From Bacteroidota bacterium (GTDB lineage Bacteria > Bacteroidota > Bacteroidia > Bacteroidales > VadinHA17): a stretch of 64,000 nt of DNA. Numbering within the stretch: the first letter of the stretch is position 1; every line of letters starts with the position of its first letter. The position numbers and the translations under genes are program-made. The notes under the pieces were generated by a model. That model was given only the letters and a program-made list of their open reading frames with translations, was not told where the DNA came from and ran no database searches. Location of the stretch: the NCBI GenBank assembly GCA_022561875.1, contig JADFQJ010000001.1:62001-126000 (forward strand). Direction: 5' to 3'. Below, in pieces: positions 8,531 to 17,447 of the stretch.

Positions 8531-10375
8531 TTATTTATCCTCCAGAATTTTATTGATATTCTCTTTCAATTCAATCACGGTAAAAGGAAGTCCTTGTATT
8601 TTATTATACTGGTAATACTTGAATTCCTGACACTTCATTCTGAGATAATCAGCAAATTGACCGAGATTCAATTCACAAACCACTATTTTCTTAAATTTTC
8701 CAAAAACATCTCTTGTGTTTTTGGGAAGTGGCCGGATGTAATTAAAATGGGCAAGACTAATTTTCTTTCCCTCATCCCTCAATTCATTTACTGCTGTAAT
8801 AAGGTGTCCATATGTGCCACCCCAGCCAACAACGAGAACATCACCTTCTTTATCCCCTTCCGCCTCAAGATCAGGAATATAATTAACCACCCTTTCAACT
8901 TTTTCATCTCTTATTCTTACCATTTTCTCATGATTCTCAGGATCATGCGAAACATTACCATTTATAGCATCTTTTTCCAACCCACCTATTCTATGTTCCA
9001 GACCCTTTATGCCTGGCAGCGCCCAGGTGCGTACAAGTTTTTCAACATCTCTTGCATAGGGTTGCCAGTCTTTTGTGCCTTCTTTTACAAGAGGAGGTTT
9101 AATATCCGGAAAATCTGACATCTTAGGGATTTTCCATGGTTCAGTTCCATTAGCCAGAAAACCATCTGACATTAATATTACAGGGGTCATATGTTCAAGG
9201 GCAATCTTTGCAGCCTCAAATGCATATTTGAAACAATTTGAAGGAGAACTTGCAGCTATAATCACTACCGGGCATTCACCACTTCTGCCATATAATACCT
9301 GCCAGAGATCAGCCTGCTCGGTTTTTGTAGGCAATCCTGTTGAAGGGCCGCCTCTCTGCACATTAATAATTACAATGGGAAGTTCAGTCATCACTGCCAG
9401 CCCGATAGCTTCAGATTTTAAGGCCAAACCGGGACCTGAAGTTGTTGTTACACCAAGTTTCCCGGCAAAACTCGCTCCAAGAGTTGTACATATCCCCGCA
9501 ATTTCATCCTCTGCCTGGAATGTAATAACACCCAGATCACGCCGAAGTGCCAAATCTTCCATAATACCGGTAGCCGGAGTTATCGGGTAAGAACCAATAA
9601 ACAGGTTCAGTCCGGCTTTCTCTGCAGCAGCGAGGAGTCCCCAGGCTATAGCAGTATTTCCATTGATATTACGATATCTTCCTTTTTTAATTTTAGCCGG
9701 ACTAATATTATAGGGGCTTAAAGCCTCAATAGTTTCAGCATAATAGTAGCCGGCGTTAAGGACTTTTTTATTGGCTTCAATAACAAGGGGATTTTTCCTG
9801 AATTTCTCCTTGAAAAAGTTTTCAGTATAATCAAGTGAATTACCAAATAACCAGTAAACCATCCCCAAAGCGAACATGTTCCTTGTTCGTAAGATACTTT
9901 TTCTGTCGAGGTCTATATCCTTGAGCGCTTCTTTGGTCATGCTGGTAATCGGGGCTTCAACTACCATAAAGTCTTTTAAAGATTCCTTACCAATTGGGTT
10001 GGAATCATACCCTGCCTTTTTAATTCCTTTTTCATCAAAATTGTCAACATCAAGAATAATCACTCCTCCCTGCTTGACCCCTTTAGCATTTGCTTTAAGA
10101 GCAGCAGGATTCATCGCTACCAAAACATCAGCAAGATCTCCGGGAGTTTTTATTTCCGAATGTCCGACATGAACCTGAAATCCGGAAACTCCTCCCACAG
10201 TGCCCGAAGGTGCACGGATCTCTGATGGATAATCGGGGAATGTTGACATGTAATTACCGAATAAAGCAGCTGTATTCGAAAAGAGAGTTCCAGTGAGTTG
10301 CATTCCATCACCAGAGTCTCCTGAAAACCTAATAACCATTTCATCACGCTCAACAACTTCGGTTTTCTTATTCAT
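8531..10375 (-). CDS. korA: 2-oxoacid (2-oxoglutarate) ferredoxin oxidoreductase, alpha subunit
   Basis: Partner of KorB. The N-terminal part (about residues 1-190) is the gamma-type domain beginning with VIRFSGDSGDGMQLTG. It is fused to the pyrimidine-binding alpha domain, which has GSYPITPATGIMEDLA and a TTSGPGLALKSE motif. No ferredoxin domain is present, as expected for the two-subunit KorAB type. The start is placed at 10375 (MNKKTEVVERDE); an in-frame ATG at 10435 would add 20 residues and would put the 5' end of the gene inside a perfect palindrome, which is unlikely. The operon is korA-korB. Confidence 0.93.
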   Translation of the reverse strand: MNKKTEVVERDEMVIRFSGDSGDGMQLTGTLFSNTAALFGNYMSTFPDYPSEIRAPSGTVGGVSGFQVHVGHSEIKTPGDLADVLVAMNPAALKANAKGVKQGGVIILDVDNFDEKGIKKAGYDSNPIGKESLKDFMVVEAPITSMTKEALKDIDLDRKSILRTRNMFALGMVYWLFGNSLDYTENFFKEKFRKNPLVIEANKKVLNAGYYYAETIEALSPYNISPAKIKKGRYRNINGNTAIAWGLLAAAEKAGLNLFIGSYPITPATGIMEDLALRRDLGVITFQAEDEIAGICTTLGASFAGKLGVTTTSGPGLALKSEAIGLAVMTELPIVIINVQRGGPSTGLPTKTEQADLWQVLYGRSGECPVVIIAASSPSNCFKYAFEAAKIALEHMTPVILMSDGFLANGTEPWKIPKMSDFPDIKPPLVKEGTKDWQPYARDVEKLVRTWALPGIKGLEHRIGGLEKDAINGNVSHDPENHEKMVRIRDEKVERVVNYIPDLEAEGDKEGDVLVVGWGGTYGHLITAVNELRDEGKKISLAHFNYIRPLPKNTRDVFGKFKKIVVCELNLGQFADYLRMKCQEFKYYQYNKIQGLPFTVIELKENINKILEDK

Positions 10376-10429
10376 GATTTTAAATATTGAATATGTTATA
10401 AAACTCAATCCTATTTTTGAAAAAATATA

Positions 10430-10460
10430 ATGCATATAAAAACACTGTTTTTATATGCAT
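10430..10460. promoter_or_regulatory. Perfect 31-bp palindrome in the korAB leader (candidate operator)
   Basis: ATGCATATAAAAACA, one central C, then its exact reverse complement: 15-bp arms without a mismatch. It lies 55-85 nt upstream of the korA ATG and downstream of a TAnnTTTG element at 10520-10527. The single-base spacer suits a dimeric DNA-binding repressor or roadblock better than a terminator, because the stem is A/T-rich and has no T-tract. The regulator is unknown. Confidence 0.7.
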
Positions 10461-10519
10461 CTTCCATCAATTTGTTATTCAGTTACGCAAACAAAATGTA
10501 ACAATTGACATTCTTATTA

Positions 10520-10527
10520 CAAAAGTA
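10520..10527 (-). promoter_or_regulatory. TAnnTTTG promoter element for korAB
   Basis: On the minus strand this reads TACTTTTG, an exact match to the Bacteroidota -7 consensus. It predicts a leader of roughly 135 nt that contains the palindrome at 10430-10460. No convincing -33 TTTG was found. Confidence 0.5.
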
Positions 10528-10672
10528 AATATTTTACACTTCTAAAATATTTTTTTACCTCTTTTTTTCAGAAATAATAGCTTGTAAGACCCTAATAATT
10601 ATCAATTAAACAAATTTATACCATATAACATATTTTCACAGGTTGATTTAATGACCAACAGAAAGTGTATTT

Positions 10673-11482
10673 CTAATTCCAGAAATCAATTTTTTTAAGC
10701 TTGATTGTTTCCTCAAAAAACATCATGGCCACTTTTTCAAAATATGGTGTGAAATCAGAAACATAAAATTGACTCCGGGGGGAATTTCCCGTGTTTAAAA
10801 GATTTCTCTCCGTAAGGATGCTTTTAAGATATTCAGCTACTATCCTTCCGGAATCAACCACATTGATATCGAAATTAAAAAATTTGCTTATCTGATTCTT
10901 AATGATCGGGTAGTGTGTGCACCCAAGTATCAGTGTATCAATATTTTTCATCTTTTCATCAGAAAGATATGACCTGATAATTGCATTGCTGATATCATCA
11001 TAAATGAATCCTTCCTCGATCATAGGAACAAACAATGGAGTTGCCATTGATATCACATCAAGCTCAGGATCATTATTTTTCAGTATTTTCTCATATGCTC
11101 CCGAATTGATCGTCCCTTTCGTACCTATAACCCCAACCTTGTTATAATTACCTTTTCCAATATATTTAGTCACAGGATCAATTACATTTACAAGTTGAAC
11201 CTGCACACCGAGAAATTTCTTTAGATCCTTAAAAGCTACTGCTGATGCAGTATTACATGCAACCAGAATAGTTTTGCATTTTTTTTCCAGGAGAAAACCA
11301 ACGATTTTTCGCGAATAACAGATAATCGACTCTGCTGATTTATCACCATAGGGAAGATGAGCGGTATCTCCAAAATAAATAATACTCTCTTGTGGTAACA
11401 ACTGTCGTATGGCATGTGCTACTGTCAGACCACCTACTCCGGAATCGAAGATCCCAATCGGCTGTGAAGGAGATAATTTCAT
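10673..11482 (-). CDS. murI: Glutamate racemase (MurI)
   Basis: Makes D-glutamate for peptidoglycan. Both catalytic cysteines are present, C76 in VACNTASA and C188 in LGCTHYP, as is the N-terminal IGIFDSGVGGLTV motif. Its 269 residues are typical. It is the last gene of the envelope cluster, 21 nt after the second skp gene; this arrangement (bamA-skp-skp-murI) is common in Bacteroidota and couples outer-membrane and cell-wall genes. Confidence 0.96.
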   Translation of the reverse strand: MKLSPSQPIGIFDSGVGGLTVAHAIRQLLPQESIIYFGDTAHLPYGDKSAESIICYSRKIVGFLLEKKCKTILVACNTASAVAFKDLKKFLGVQVQLVNVIDPVTKYIGKGNYNKVGVIGTKGTINSGAYEKILKNNDPELDVISMATPLFVPMIEEGFIYDDISNAIIRSYLSDEKMKNIDTLILGCTHYPIIKNQISKFFNFDINVVDSGRIVAEYLKSILTERNLLNTGNSPRSQFYVSDFTPYFEKVAMMFFEETIKLKKIDFWN

Positions 11483-11503
11483 TCAGTACTCGAATATAAG
11501 TTA

Positions 11504-12022
11504 TTAGTCCTCTAGTCCGAGTTTCTTTTTAACCAGGGGTAAAATATCTTCGCTCTGGTCGGAAAAATAGATAATCACCCCCCTTGAAATATCAAAAATA
11601 TATGTAAATCCATTTTCTTTTGCCACCTCTTTAATCGCATTTTCTGCCTTCTGAATAACCGGCTGGATTAACTGAGCTTCCTGTTGTTGCAACTCCTGCT
11701 GGGCATTACTCTGGAACATCTTGATTCTCTGGTCTATTTCTGACAATTCTTGTTCCTTTGTCTGTTTCACCAGATTGGTCAAATTATCCTGTTTTTCAAG
11801 ATAATCATTCAGTTTATTCCTGTATTCCACCTGCATAAGTTCAAGCTGACTTTCCAGTTCCATAGCATATTTTTGAATTATTGCTTCAGCGCTGTCTCTT
11901 TCGGGCATAATACTTAATAATCCCTGGCTATTTATGTGACCGAATTTATAATTTTGAGCATTAATAATTGTTCCTGAAAACAGAAACAGAGTTAAAACCA
12001 GTAATTTCAATAAATTTTTCAT
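11504..12022 (-). CDS. OmpH/Skp family periplasmic chaperone, second copy
   Basis: A 172-residue exported protein of the Skp family, which holds unfolded outer-membrane proteins in the periplasm for delivery to BamA. It has a signal peptide (MKNLLKLLVLTLFLFSG, cleavage near INAQ), a long charged coiled-coil middle and the short C-terminal strand segment FTYIFDIS. The start at 12022 places the signal peptide at the N-terminus; the longer frame to 12067 would add 15 residues before it. The first copy lies 45 nt upstream, and the pair are diverged paralogues. Confidence 0.88.
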   Translation of the reverse strand: MKNLLKLLVLTLFLFSGTIINAQNYKFGHINSQGLLSIMPERDSAEAIIQKYAMELESQLELMQVEYRNKLNDYLEKQDNLTNLVKQTKEQELSEIDQRIKMFQSNAQQELQQQEAQLIQPVIQKAENAIKEVAKENGFTYIFDISRGVIIYFSDQSEDILPLVKKKLGLED

Positions 12023-12067
12023 TTCAGTTTTTTTTGACCTATCCATAATTTGCACAAAAATAGGCAT

Positions 12068-12583
12068 TTAATTCTTATAACCCAATTTCTCTAAAACATC
12101 ATCACTCAGATCATACTTAGGGTTGGTATAAAGCATACTCGGTCCACTTGCCGTATCAAATATAACGGCATAATTTCCTTCAACTGCGATTTCTTTAACA
12201 GCGTTATATACTTCATCCTGGATAGGTTTAACAAGTTCCTGTCGCTTTTTAAAAAGATCTCCTTCGCGTCCAAAATATTTATTCTGTAATTCCTTAACAG
12301 TTTTTTCTTTACTTATTATCTCTTCTTCTCTTTTGATTTTCATTTCACGGGTCAGCAGAACCTGTTCGTTCTGATACTCCTTATACAACCTTTCAATTTC
12401 GGCATATCCAACAGATATTTCTTTCTCCCATTCCTCTGAAAACTGATCCAGTTTATCCTGGGCAGCCTTATATGAAGGGATATTACTCAAAATGTATTCA
12501 GTATCAACAAATGCATACCTTTGGGCAAATGTAAAACCTGCCGAAAGAATAAGAATTCCAAATGTGATCAATATTTTTTTCAT
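12068..12583 (-). CDS. OmpH/Skp family periplasmic chaperone, first copy
   Basis: A 171-residue exported Skp-type chaperone with a signal peptide ending near TFAQ, then YAFVDTEYILSNIP, a motif typical of this family. An extended Glu/Lys-rich coiled coil follows and then YAVIFDT near the C-terminus. It lies 30 nt after bamA on the same strand, consistent with a shared role in outer-membrane protein assembly. It is distinct in sequence from the copy immediately downstream, so the duplication is old. Confidence 0.9.
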   Translation of the reverse strand: MKKILITFGILILSAGFTFAQRYAFVDTEYILSNIPSYKAAQDKLDQFSEEWEKEISVGYAEIERLYKEYQNEQVLLTREMKIKREEEIISKEKTVKELQNKYFGREGDLFKKRQELVKPIQDEVYNAVKEIAVEGNYAVIFDTASGPSMLYTNPKYDLSDDVLEKLGYKN

Positions 12584-12613
12584 GACTAATTCGGTTTTTG
12601 GTAAATAAAATAA

Positions 12614-15130
12614 TTAAAATTGCTGGCCTATTGTAAAATGGAACTGCCCTCCGCTGGCATCCGGATTACCAGGAATTTCATCAAATCCATAACCATAATC
12701 AATTCCCAGCAGTCCAAACATCGGCAGAAAGGCTCTCAGCCCAACACCCACAGCCCTTTTGATCTTGTAGGGGTTAAAATCATCGAAACTATACCATGCA
12801 TTACCTGCCTCTGCAAATATCAGTGCGAAAAGCGTTGCCTGCGGATTCATTGAAATCGGATACCTTAATTCAATTGTCAGTTTCTCGTATAAGTTTCCTG
12901 ATTTCTTTCCATTTACAACCGGTGTCAAAGAACCATTTTCATACCCTCTCTGGGCTATGGTTTCCCTGCCGTAGAGGCTATATCCTGTCAGTCCGTCACC
13001 ACCAAGGTCGTAACCTTCAAATGGTGAAGGACCTATATCCTTATTATAATAGCCAAGATAACCAAAGGCCACTTTTGTATTCAATACCAATTTTCCTGCC
13101 AAAGTCAGATACCAATCGGCCTTAAAACCCCATTTATGATATTCAATCCACTTATACTTCTCACTATCAGCTATATCCGAGGCTGAAAAATCTTTACCGC
13201 TGATTGCTGAATATGGAGGTGTGATTTGAAGGCTCAATGAGAAACTGGAACCTTGAGTGGGATAAATGGGACTTGGTCCGGAAGACTGTCTTGCCAAACG
13301 CGTTTTAAAACTAAAATTATTTGACCGTCCGTCAGAGAATAGAAAATACTGTGTCCAGTTATTCAGTTCATAGTTCTGGTAACTGATCTCGTTATACCAG
13401 TAAAAAAAATCATCGGGCCAGGTCAATCTTTTTCCCAGACCAAGAGCGCCCCCATCGATATTAAGTGATTGTCTGCCACTTTCACCTTTTTTTCTTCCGT
13501 TAGTTTGAAGCGATTTAAAAACAGAAAAGGTAAATGAGTTAGGGTTTTTTCCACCAAACCAGGGTTCAACAAATGTCAGGTTATATGACTGGTAATATCT
13601 TCCGTTTGACTGCGCTCTCAAGCTTAATGTCTGTCCGTCGCCTGTCGGCACCGGTCTCCAGGCTTTTGGATCCAGGATATTGCGGAAAGAAAAATTGTTG
13701 AACCGGAGACCGATTGTACCTATTAACATGTTCGCACCCCATCCACCGGAAATTTCAAATTGGTCATTGGCTTTTTCTTCCAGGTTATATTCCAGATCAA
13801 CCGTTCCTTCGGCCTGATTTGGGATAGGATTTGGTGTAATTTTTTCAGGATCAAAATGACCAAGCTGAGCAATTTCCCTGGCTGACCGCATAATATCCGT
13901 TTTACTGAACAATTCACCGGGGAGGGTTCTTAATTCACGTCTGACAACATGCTCATTTGTTTTGGTATTTCCTGTAATAATTACACGGTCAATATAGGCC
14001 GGTTTCCCTTCGTAAACCTGCATCTCCAGATCAATTGAGTCATCTTCAACCTGCACTTCAACCGGATTGATATTTGAAAAGAGATAGCCATTATCCATAT
14101 AAATTGAATTAACCGCATCTTCATCATAAAATAATCGTTCTTCCAGCAAAGTTTTATTGTAAACATCTCCGGGTTTAATTCCGAGAACCTTATTCAACAA
14201 TTCCGATGGGAATTTTGTATTTCCAACCCACTTTATATCTCCATGAAAGTATTGATTCCCTTCTTTTATCACAATTAACATCCCTATTCTCTCTTCATTT
14301 ACAATATATATTGAATCGTTCAGAATTTCAAAATCGCGGTATCCATATTCATTATAAAGTTCCTCAAGACTCACTTTATCTTCCTTAAGTTTTTCAGGAA
14401 TATATTTTGATGTTTTGAAAATATTAAGGTTTTTCTTTTTAGTATTCTTCATTTTCCGGCGGAGTTTACTATCGGAGAACACTGTGTTCCCAATGAACTC
14501 AATATCCCTGATCTTTATTCTTTCAGCTTTACGGACATCCGCTTTCAGTATCAAACTATTGTTCCGGTCAGGATCATCCCTTTTTGAAATATCAACTTCA
14601 GTTTCGTAAAATCCCTTTTCAACAAAATATTCTTTTATTATCCTTTTTGAATTATTAATGATATTCTCAGTAACCTGGCTACCCTTAAGCAAATTGATCT
14701 TATCCAGTAGATCTTTTCGTTCACTTTTTGAGATTCCGTTAAATTCAAATCTGGATAGTCTTGCTCTTTCCTGAAGATAGATATCGAGAAAAATGGAATC
14801 GCCCGAAATAGCTTTTTTGGTTATGCGCACATCCGAAAACAGTCCCTGGGACCACATCTTTTCCACGGCCATTGTGATTTGTTCACCGGGAATCAAAATT
14901 TTATCACCTTTCTTGAGCCCTGACATCTGGATAAGAATATTTTTGTCAAGGTATTTTATTCCTGAAACTGAAATACTGTCAATTACATACTCCTTCGGAC
15001 TGGAATAATTCATGATCTGTTGATAGTCAGACTCCGTGTTTTCCTGTGAAAATGTAAAAAACGGAAAAAGTATAAATATCAGCAGTGTTGTTCGTGTATA
15101 TCTTATTTTCATTCTACTAATCATACTCAA
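12614..15130 (-). CDS. bamA: Outer membrane protein assembly factor BamA
   Basis: Core Omp85 insertase of the outer membrane. A signal peptide ends near FTFSQ and is followed by POTRA repeats (about residues 45-440; for example ERIKIRDIEFIGNTVFSD in the third) and a 16-strand barrel to the C-terminal Phe of TIGQQF. The 838-residue length is normal. The ATG at 15130 overlaps the uppS stop as ATGA, which suggests translational coupling; internal Met codons at 15124 and 15112 are also possible and give a shorter signal peptide. It is followed by the two skp genes. Confidence 0.95.
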   Translation of the reverse strand: MSMISRMKIRYTRTTLLIFILFPFFTFSQENTESDYQQIMNYSSPKEYVIDSISVSGIKYLDKNILIQMSGLKKGDKILIPGEQITMAVEKMWSQGLFSDVRITKKAISGDSIFLDIYLQERARLSRFEFNGISKSERKDLLDKINLLKGSQVTENIINNSKRIIKEYFVEKGFYETEVDISKRDDPDRNNSLILKADVRKAERIKIRDIEFIGNTVFSDSKLRRKMKNTKKKNLNIFKTSKYIPEKLKEDKVSLEELYNEYGYRDFEILNDSIYIVNEERIGMLIVIKEGNQYFHGDIKWVGNTKFPSELLNKVLGIKPGDVYNKTLLEERLFYDEDAVNSIYMDNGYLFSNINPVEVQVEDDSIDLEMQVYEGKPAYIDRVIITGNTKTNEHVVRRELRTLPGELFSKTDIMRSAREIAQLGHFDPEKITPNPIPNQAEGTVDLEYNLEEKANDQFEISGGWGANMLIGTIGLRFNNFSFRNILDPKAWRPVPTGDGQTLSLRAQSNGRYYQSYNLTFVEPWFGGKNPNSFTFSVFKSLQTNGRKKGESGRQSLNIDGGALGLGKRLTWPDDFFYWYNEISYQNYELNNWTQYFLFSDGRSNNFSFKTRLARQSSGPSPIYPTQGSSFSLSLQITPPYSAISGKDFSASDIADSEKYKWIEYHKWGFKADWYLTLAGKLVLNTKVAFGYLGYYNKDIGPSPFEGYDLGGDGLTGYSLYGRETIAQRGYENGSLTPVVNGKKSGNLYEKLTIELRYPISMNPQATLFALIFAEAGNAWYSFDDFNPYKIKRAVGVGLRAFLPMFGLLGIDYGYGFDEIPGNPDASGGQFHFTIGQQF

Positions 15131-15870
15131 AAATTAACCTGTTCACTAATTTGGCCAAATCTACGTTCCCGGGTTTGAAAATCCAGAACCGCAGCGTATA
15201 AATCTTCTTTTCTAAAATCAGGCCACAATTTATCTGTAAAATAAAGTTCTGAATAAGCAATCTGCCAAAGAAGGAAATTGCTTATTCTCTGCTCTCCGCT
15301 TGTTCTGATCAATAACTCAGGATCGGGTATTTCTTTTGTGGAAAGATAATTTGCAAAATTATTTTCATTTACCTGATTCAGATCAACATTTCCTGAATTT
15401 ATTTCCGAAACCAATTTTTTTACAGCGTTAAGTATCTCCCACCGGGAGCTGTAACTTAGTGCAAGCACCAACGACAGCCCTTTATTTTCCGATGTTCTTG
15501 AAATGGTCTCCTCCAGCTTTTTATAAACCTTTCCGGGCAATCTCGATGTATCACCGATGGTCAATAAACGCACATTATTTTTCATCAATGTCTTAGTTTC
15601 TGCATTTATAGAATAAACCAACAAAGACATAAGCGCATTCACTTCTTTCATCGGGCGATTCCAGTTTTCAGTTGAAAAAGCATAAAGAGTCAAATATTTA
15701 ATTCCGATTTCAGCAGCCGATTCTGTAACTTCTCTGACAGCAGCAACCCCGCTTTTATGACCAAATATTCTGTCTTTCCCTTTTTGTTTTGCCCAACGTC
15801 CGTTACCATCCATAATAATAGCAACATGCCTGGGTAATTTCTCTTTGGATATTTCTTCCTTCAATGTCAT
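15127..15870 (-). CDS. uppS: Isoprenyl transferase (undecaprenyl diphosphate synthase)
   Basis: Cis-prenyltransferase that makes the C55 carrier lipid for peptidoglycan and other envelope glycans. IIMDGNGRWAK (D21 binds Mg) and the later RTSGEQRISNFLLWQ and SELYFTD motifs are characteristic. Its 247 residues match the family. It overlaps both neighbours by 4 nt (ATGA), so the barrel protein, uppS and bamA are translated as a coupled set. Confidence 0.96.
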   Translation of the reverse strand: MTLKEEISKEKLPRHVAIIMDGNGRWAKQKGKDRIFGHKSGVAAVREVTESAAEIGIKYLTLYAFSTENWNRPMKEVNALMSLLVYSINAETKTLMKNNVRLLTIGDTSRLPGKVYKKLEETISRTSENKGLSLVLALSYSSRWEILNAVKKLVSEINSGNVDLNQVNENNFANYLSTKEIPDPELLIRTSGEQRISNFLLWQIAYSELYFTDKLWPDFRKEDLYAAVLDFQTRERRFGQISEQVNF

Positions 15871-16541
15871 TTTTTAAACACCTTATCGTCCCAATAAGCC
15901 GGACAGTCGTCCAAACCATTGAATATCTTATATGTTAAAGAAACACCAGCTATTGAGTACCAGTCATTATTATGAATAAATGAACGATATTCATTATCGA
16001 CCGGGTCTTCATATCCATCCATCATATCATAAAACATTTTTCTAAAACCCCACTCAAAACCAATTCCCATTTTTTTACCAAGATTCATTTTAACTCCAAC
16101 CCCGAATGGAATAACCAACTTATATGTATTTACTGATGTATTTATAAATGCAAATCCAATTCCGCCGGTTGTATAAGTGGTGAATTCACCTGATCTGCCA
16201 AATGTACTGTAGGGCATAAAATTAAACTCAAACTGCACCGTGACATCTAAAACAGTACCTGAAAGGGACTTATTTCTATTTTGTTGAAACTTGTTATCGA
16301 AATCCTGGTCATTCGCCAGCAAATTCCCGTAATAGACACTTCCTCTTATAGTATACCTCGGATTCAGGTTATACCTGTACAATCCGCCAAGAGCATACGA
16401 AAGGGAATAAAACTGTTTTGAATGATTAATATCTCCCAGGTAATAAGAGCCTCCTCCAAAAATTCCCAGATCAGCTTTTTTTTGTGCTTCTGCTCCAATA
16501 ATTATTCCCAAAAAACCCGCAATGATAATAAATTTTTTCAT
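15867..16541 (-). CDS. Outer-membrane beta-barrel protein, DUF6089-like
   Basis: A 224-residue exported protein: a signal peptide (MKKFIIIAGFLGIIIGAEA), then GIFGGGSYYLGDINH and alternating aromatic/glycine strands typical of small 8-10 strand barrels. Position directly before uppS-bamA is where Bacteroidota genomes usually carry a DUF6089 gene. The start at 16541 puts the signal peptide first; an ATG at 16556 adds five residues. The function is unknown. A paralogue lies immediately upstream, with 8-23 nt between them depending on the start. Confidence 0.8.
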   Translation of the reverse strand: MKKFIIIAGFLGIIIGAEAQKKADLGIFGGGSYYLGDINHSKQFYSLSYALGGLYRYNLNPRYTIRGSVYYGNLLANDQDFDNKFQQNRNKSLSGTVLDVTVQFEFNFMPYSTFGRSGEFTTYTTGGIGFAFINTSVNTYKLVIPFGVGVKMNLGKKMGIGFEWGFRKMFYDMMDGYEDPVDNEYRSFIHNNDWYSIAGVSLTYKIFNGLDDCPAYWDDKVFKK

Positions 16542-16564
16542 TATTCCCACCTTCACCAGGAATC

Positions 16565-17305
16565 CTATTTAAATACCGGCAATCCATTCGCCGCCGTTTT
16601 AATTTTGTACACCATGTTTAGCACTCCGAAAAAATACACATCTTTCGACTCAGAATATTCTGAGGTATATCCATCAAGATAATCCGATGTAGTAAATCTT
16701 CCACCCAGTTCAAATCCGATTGACCAGTTTGTGTTCAGCCCTAATTTCAGGCCAATACCTAAAGGAACCACCAATGCTACCTGAGAATATTCAAGAATAA
16801 AATACTGCAGGTTTTCTTTCTCTGTAATGTTAAAAAAAGCCCCTCCTAAACCAAGAAAAACATAAGAGCTGAGTGAAGGATTGAACTGACTCATCCCTCT
16901 GCCTTTCATCATCAGGTAGCTCATGGCCTCTTTTTCCTTAATAAAAACGTATTCTACCTGAAAGGAAGGTTCAAATATAGCTGTATAAAATTTGAAATTT
17001 CTGCTTTCATTGGTACCACCGGAATCGTCACCATGTAAATATCCAAAAGTTAAATTTAGCTTCAGGGCCAGATTTTGGTATAACTTATATCTGAATCCAA
17101 AATATATGTTAGGCCTGGTTTGTGTCAGGTTAAAATCCCTGAGACCCAGAATGTTTTCATCCTTTGACCATCCCCCTATATCACCAAAATAGTGGGATGT
17201 GCCAATACCTAAAATAGCCTCATACCGCTTCATTCTCCATGCTTGTGCATCAACAGACACATTGAACAAAAAAGCAACGATAAAAAAAACTAATAACCTT
17301 TTCAT
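16565..17305 (-). CDS. Outer-membrane beta-barrel protein, DUF6089-like paralogue
   Basis: A 246-residue exported barrel protein with a signal peptide ending near VDAQA and the same opening pattern as the downstream copy (GIGTSHYFGDIGG). It also has LGLGGAFFN and a terminal run of hydrophobic alternation. Its own TAnnTTTG element at 17329-17336 may start the uppS-bamA operon. The tandem pair suggests duplication with divergence. No function is known. Confidence 0.78.
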   Translation of the reverse strand: MKRLLVFFIVAFLFNVSVDAQAWRMKRYEAILGIGTSHYFGDIGGWSKDENILGLRDFNLTQTRPNIYFGFRYKLYQNLALKLNLTFGYLHGDDSGGTNESRNFKFYTAIFEPSFQVEYVFIKEKEAMSYLMMKGRGMSQFNPSLSSYVFLGLGGAFFNITEKENLQYFILEYSQVALVVPLGIGLKLGLNTNWSIGFELGGRFTTSDYLDGYTSEYSESKDVYFFGVLNMVYKIKTAANGLPVFK

Positions 17306-17328
17306 GATTTCGCCAGGTTTATTTATTA

Positions 17329-17336
17329 CAAATTTA
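17329..17336 (-). promoter_or_regulatory. TAnnTTTG promoter element ahead of the barrel-uppS-bamA genes
   Basis: TAAATTTG on the minus strand, an exact -7 consensus, 24 nt upstream of the ATG at 17305 in the 142-bp gap after nadK. The -33 element is poor. Confidence 0.5.
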
Positions 17337-17447
17337 AAAATAAAATACGACTTTCTCCTGACACTATTTAATTAACACTCAAGAGAATATTTTATTGCAT
17401 TGTATCTAAAATTCAACTTTCACTTTATAAACTTTTGAACTTCTAAT

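Noticed and set aside
8504..9118. 204-codon open frame on the plus strand
   Set aside because: It lies wholly antisense to korA, whose protein is an unmistakable family member; its translation shows no domain and the codon pattern of an antisense shadow.
9075..9590. 171-codon open frame on the plus strand
   Set aside because: It is antisense to the conserved korA core, with no recognisable features.
10376..10435. Upstream extension of korA to the ATG at 10435
   Set aside because: The added 20 residues are outside the family N-terminus, and the codon would fall inside the palindrome arm.
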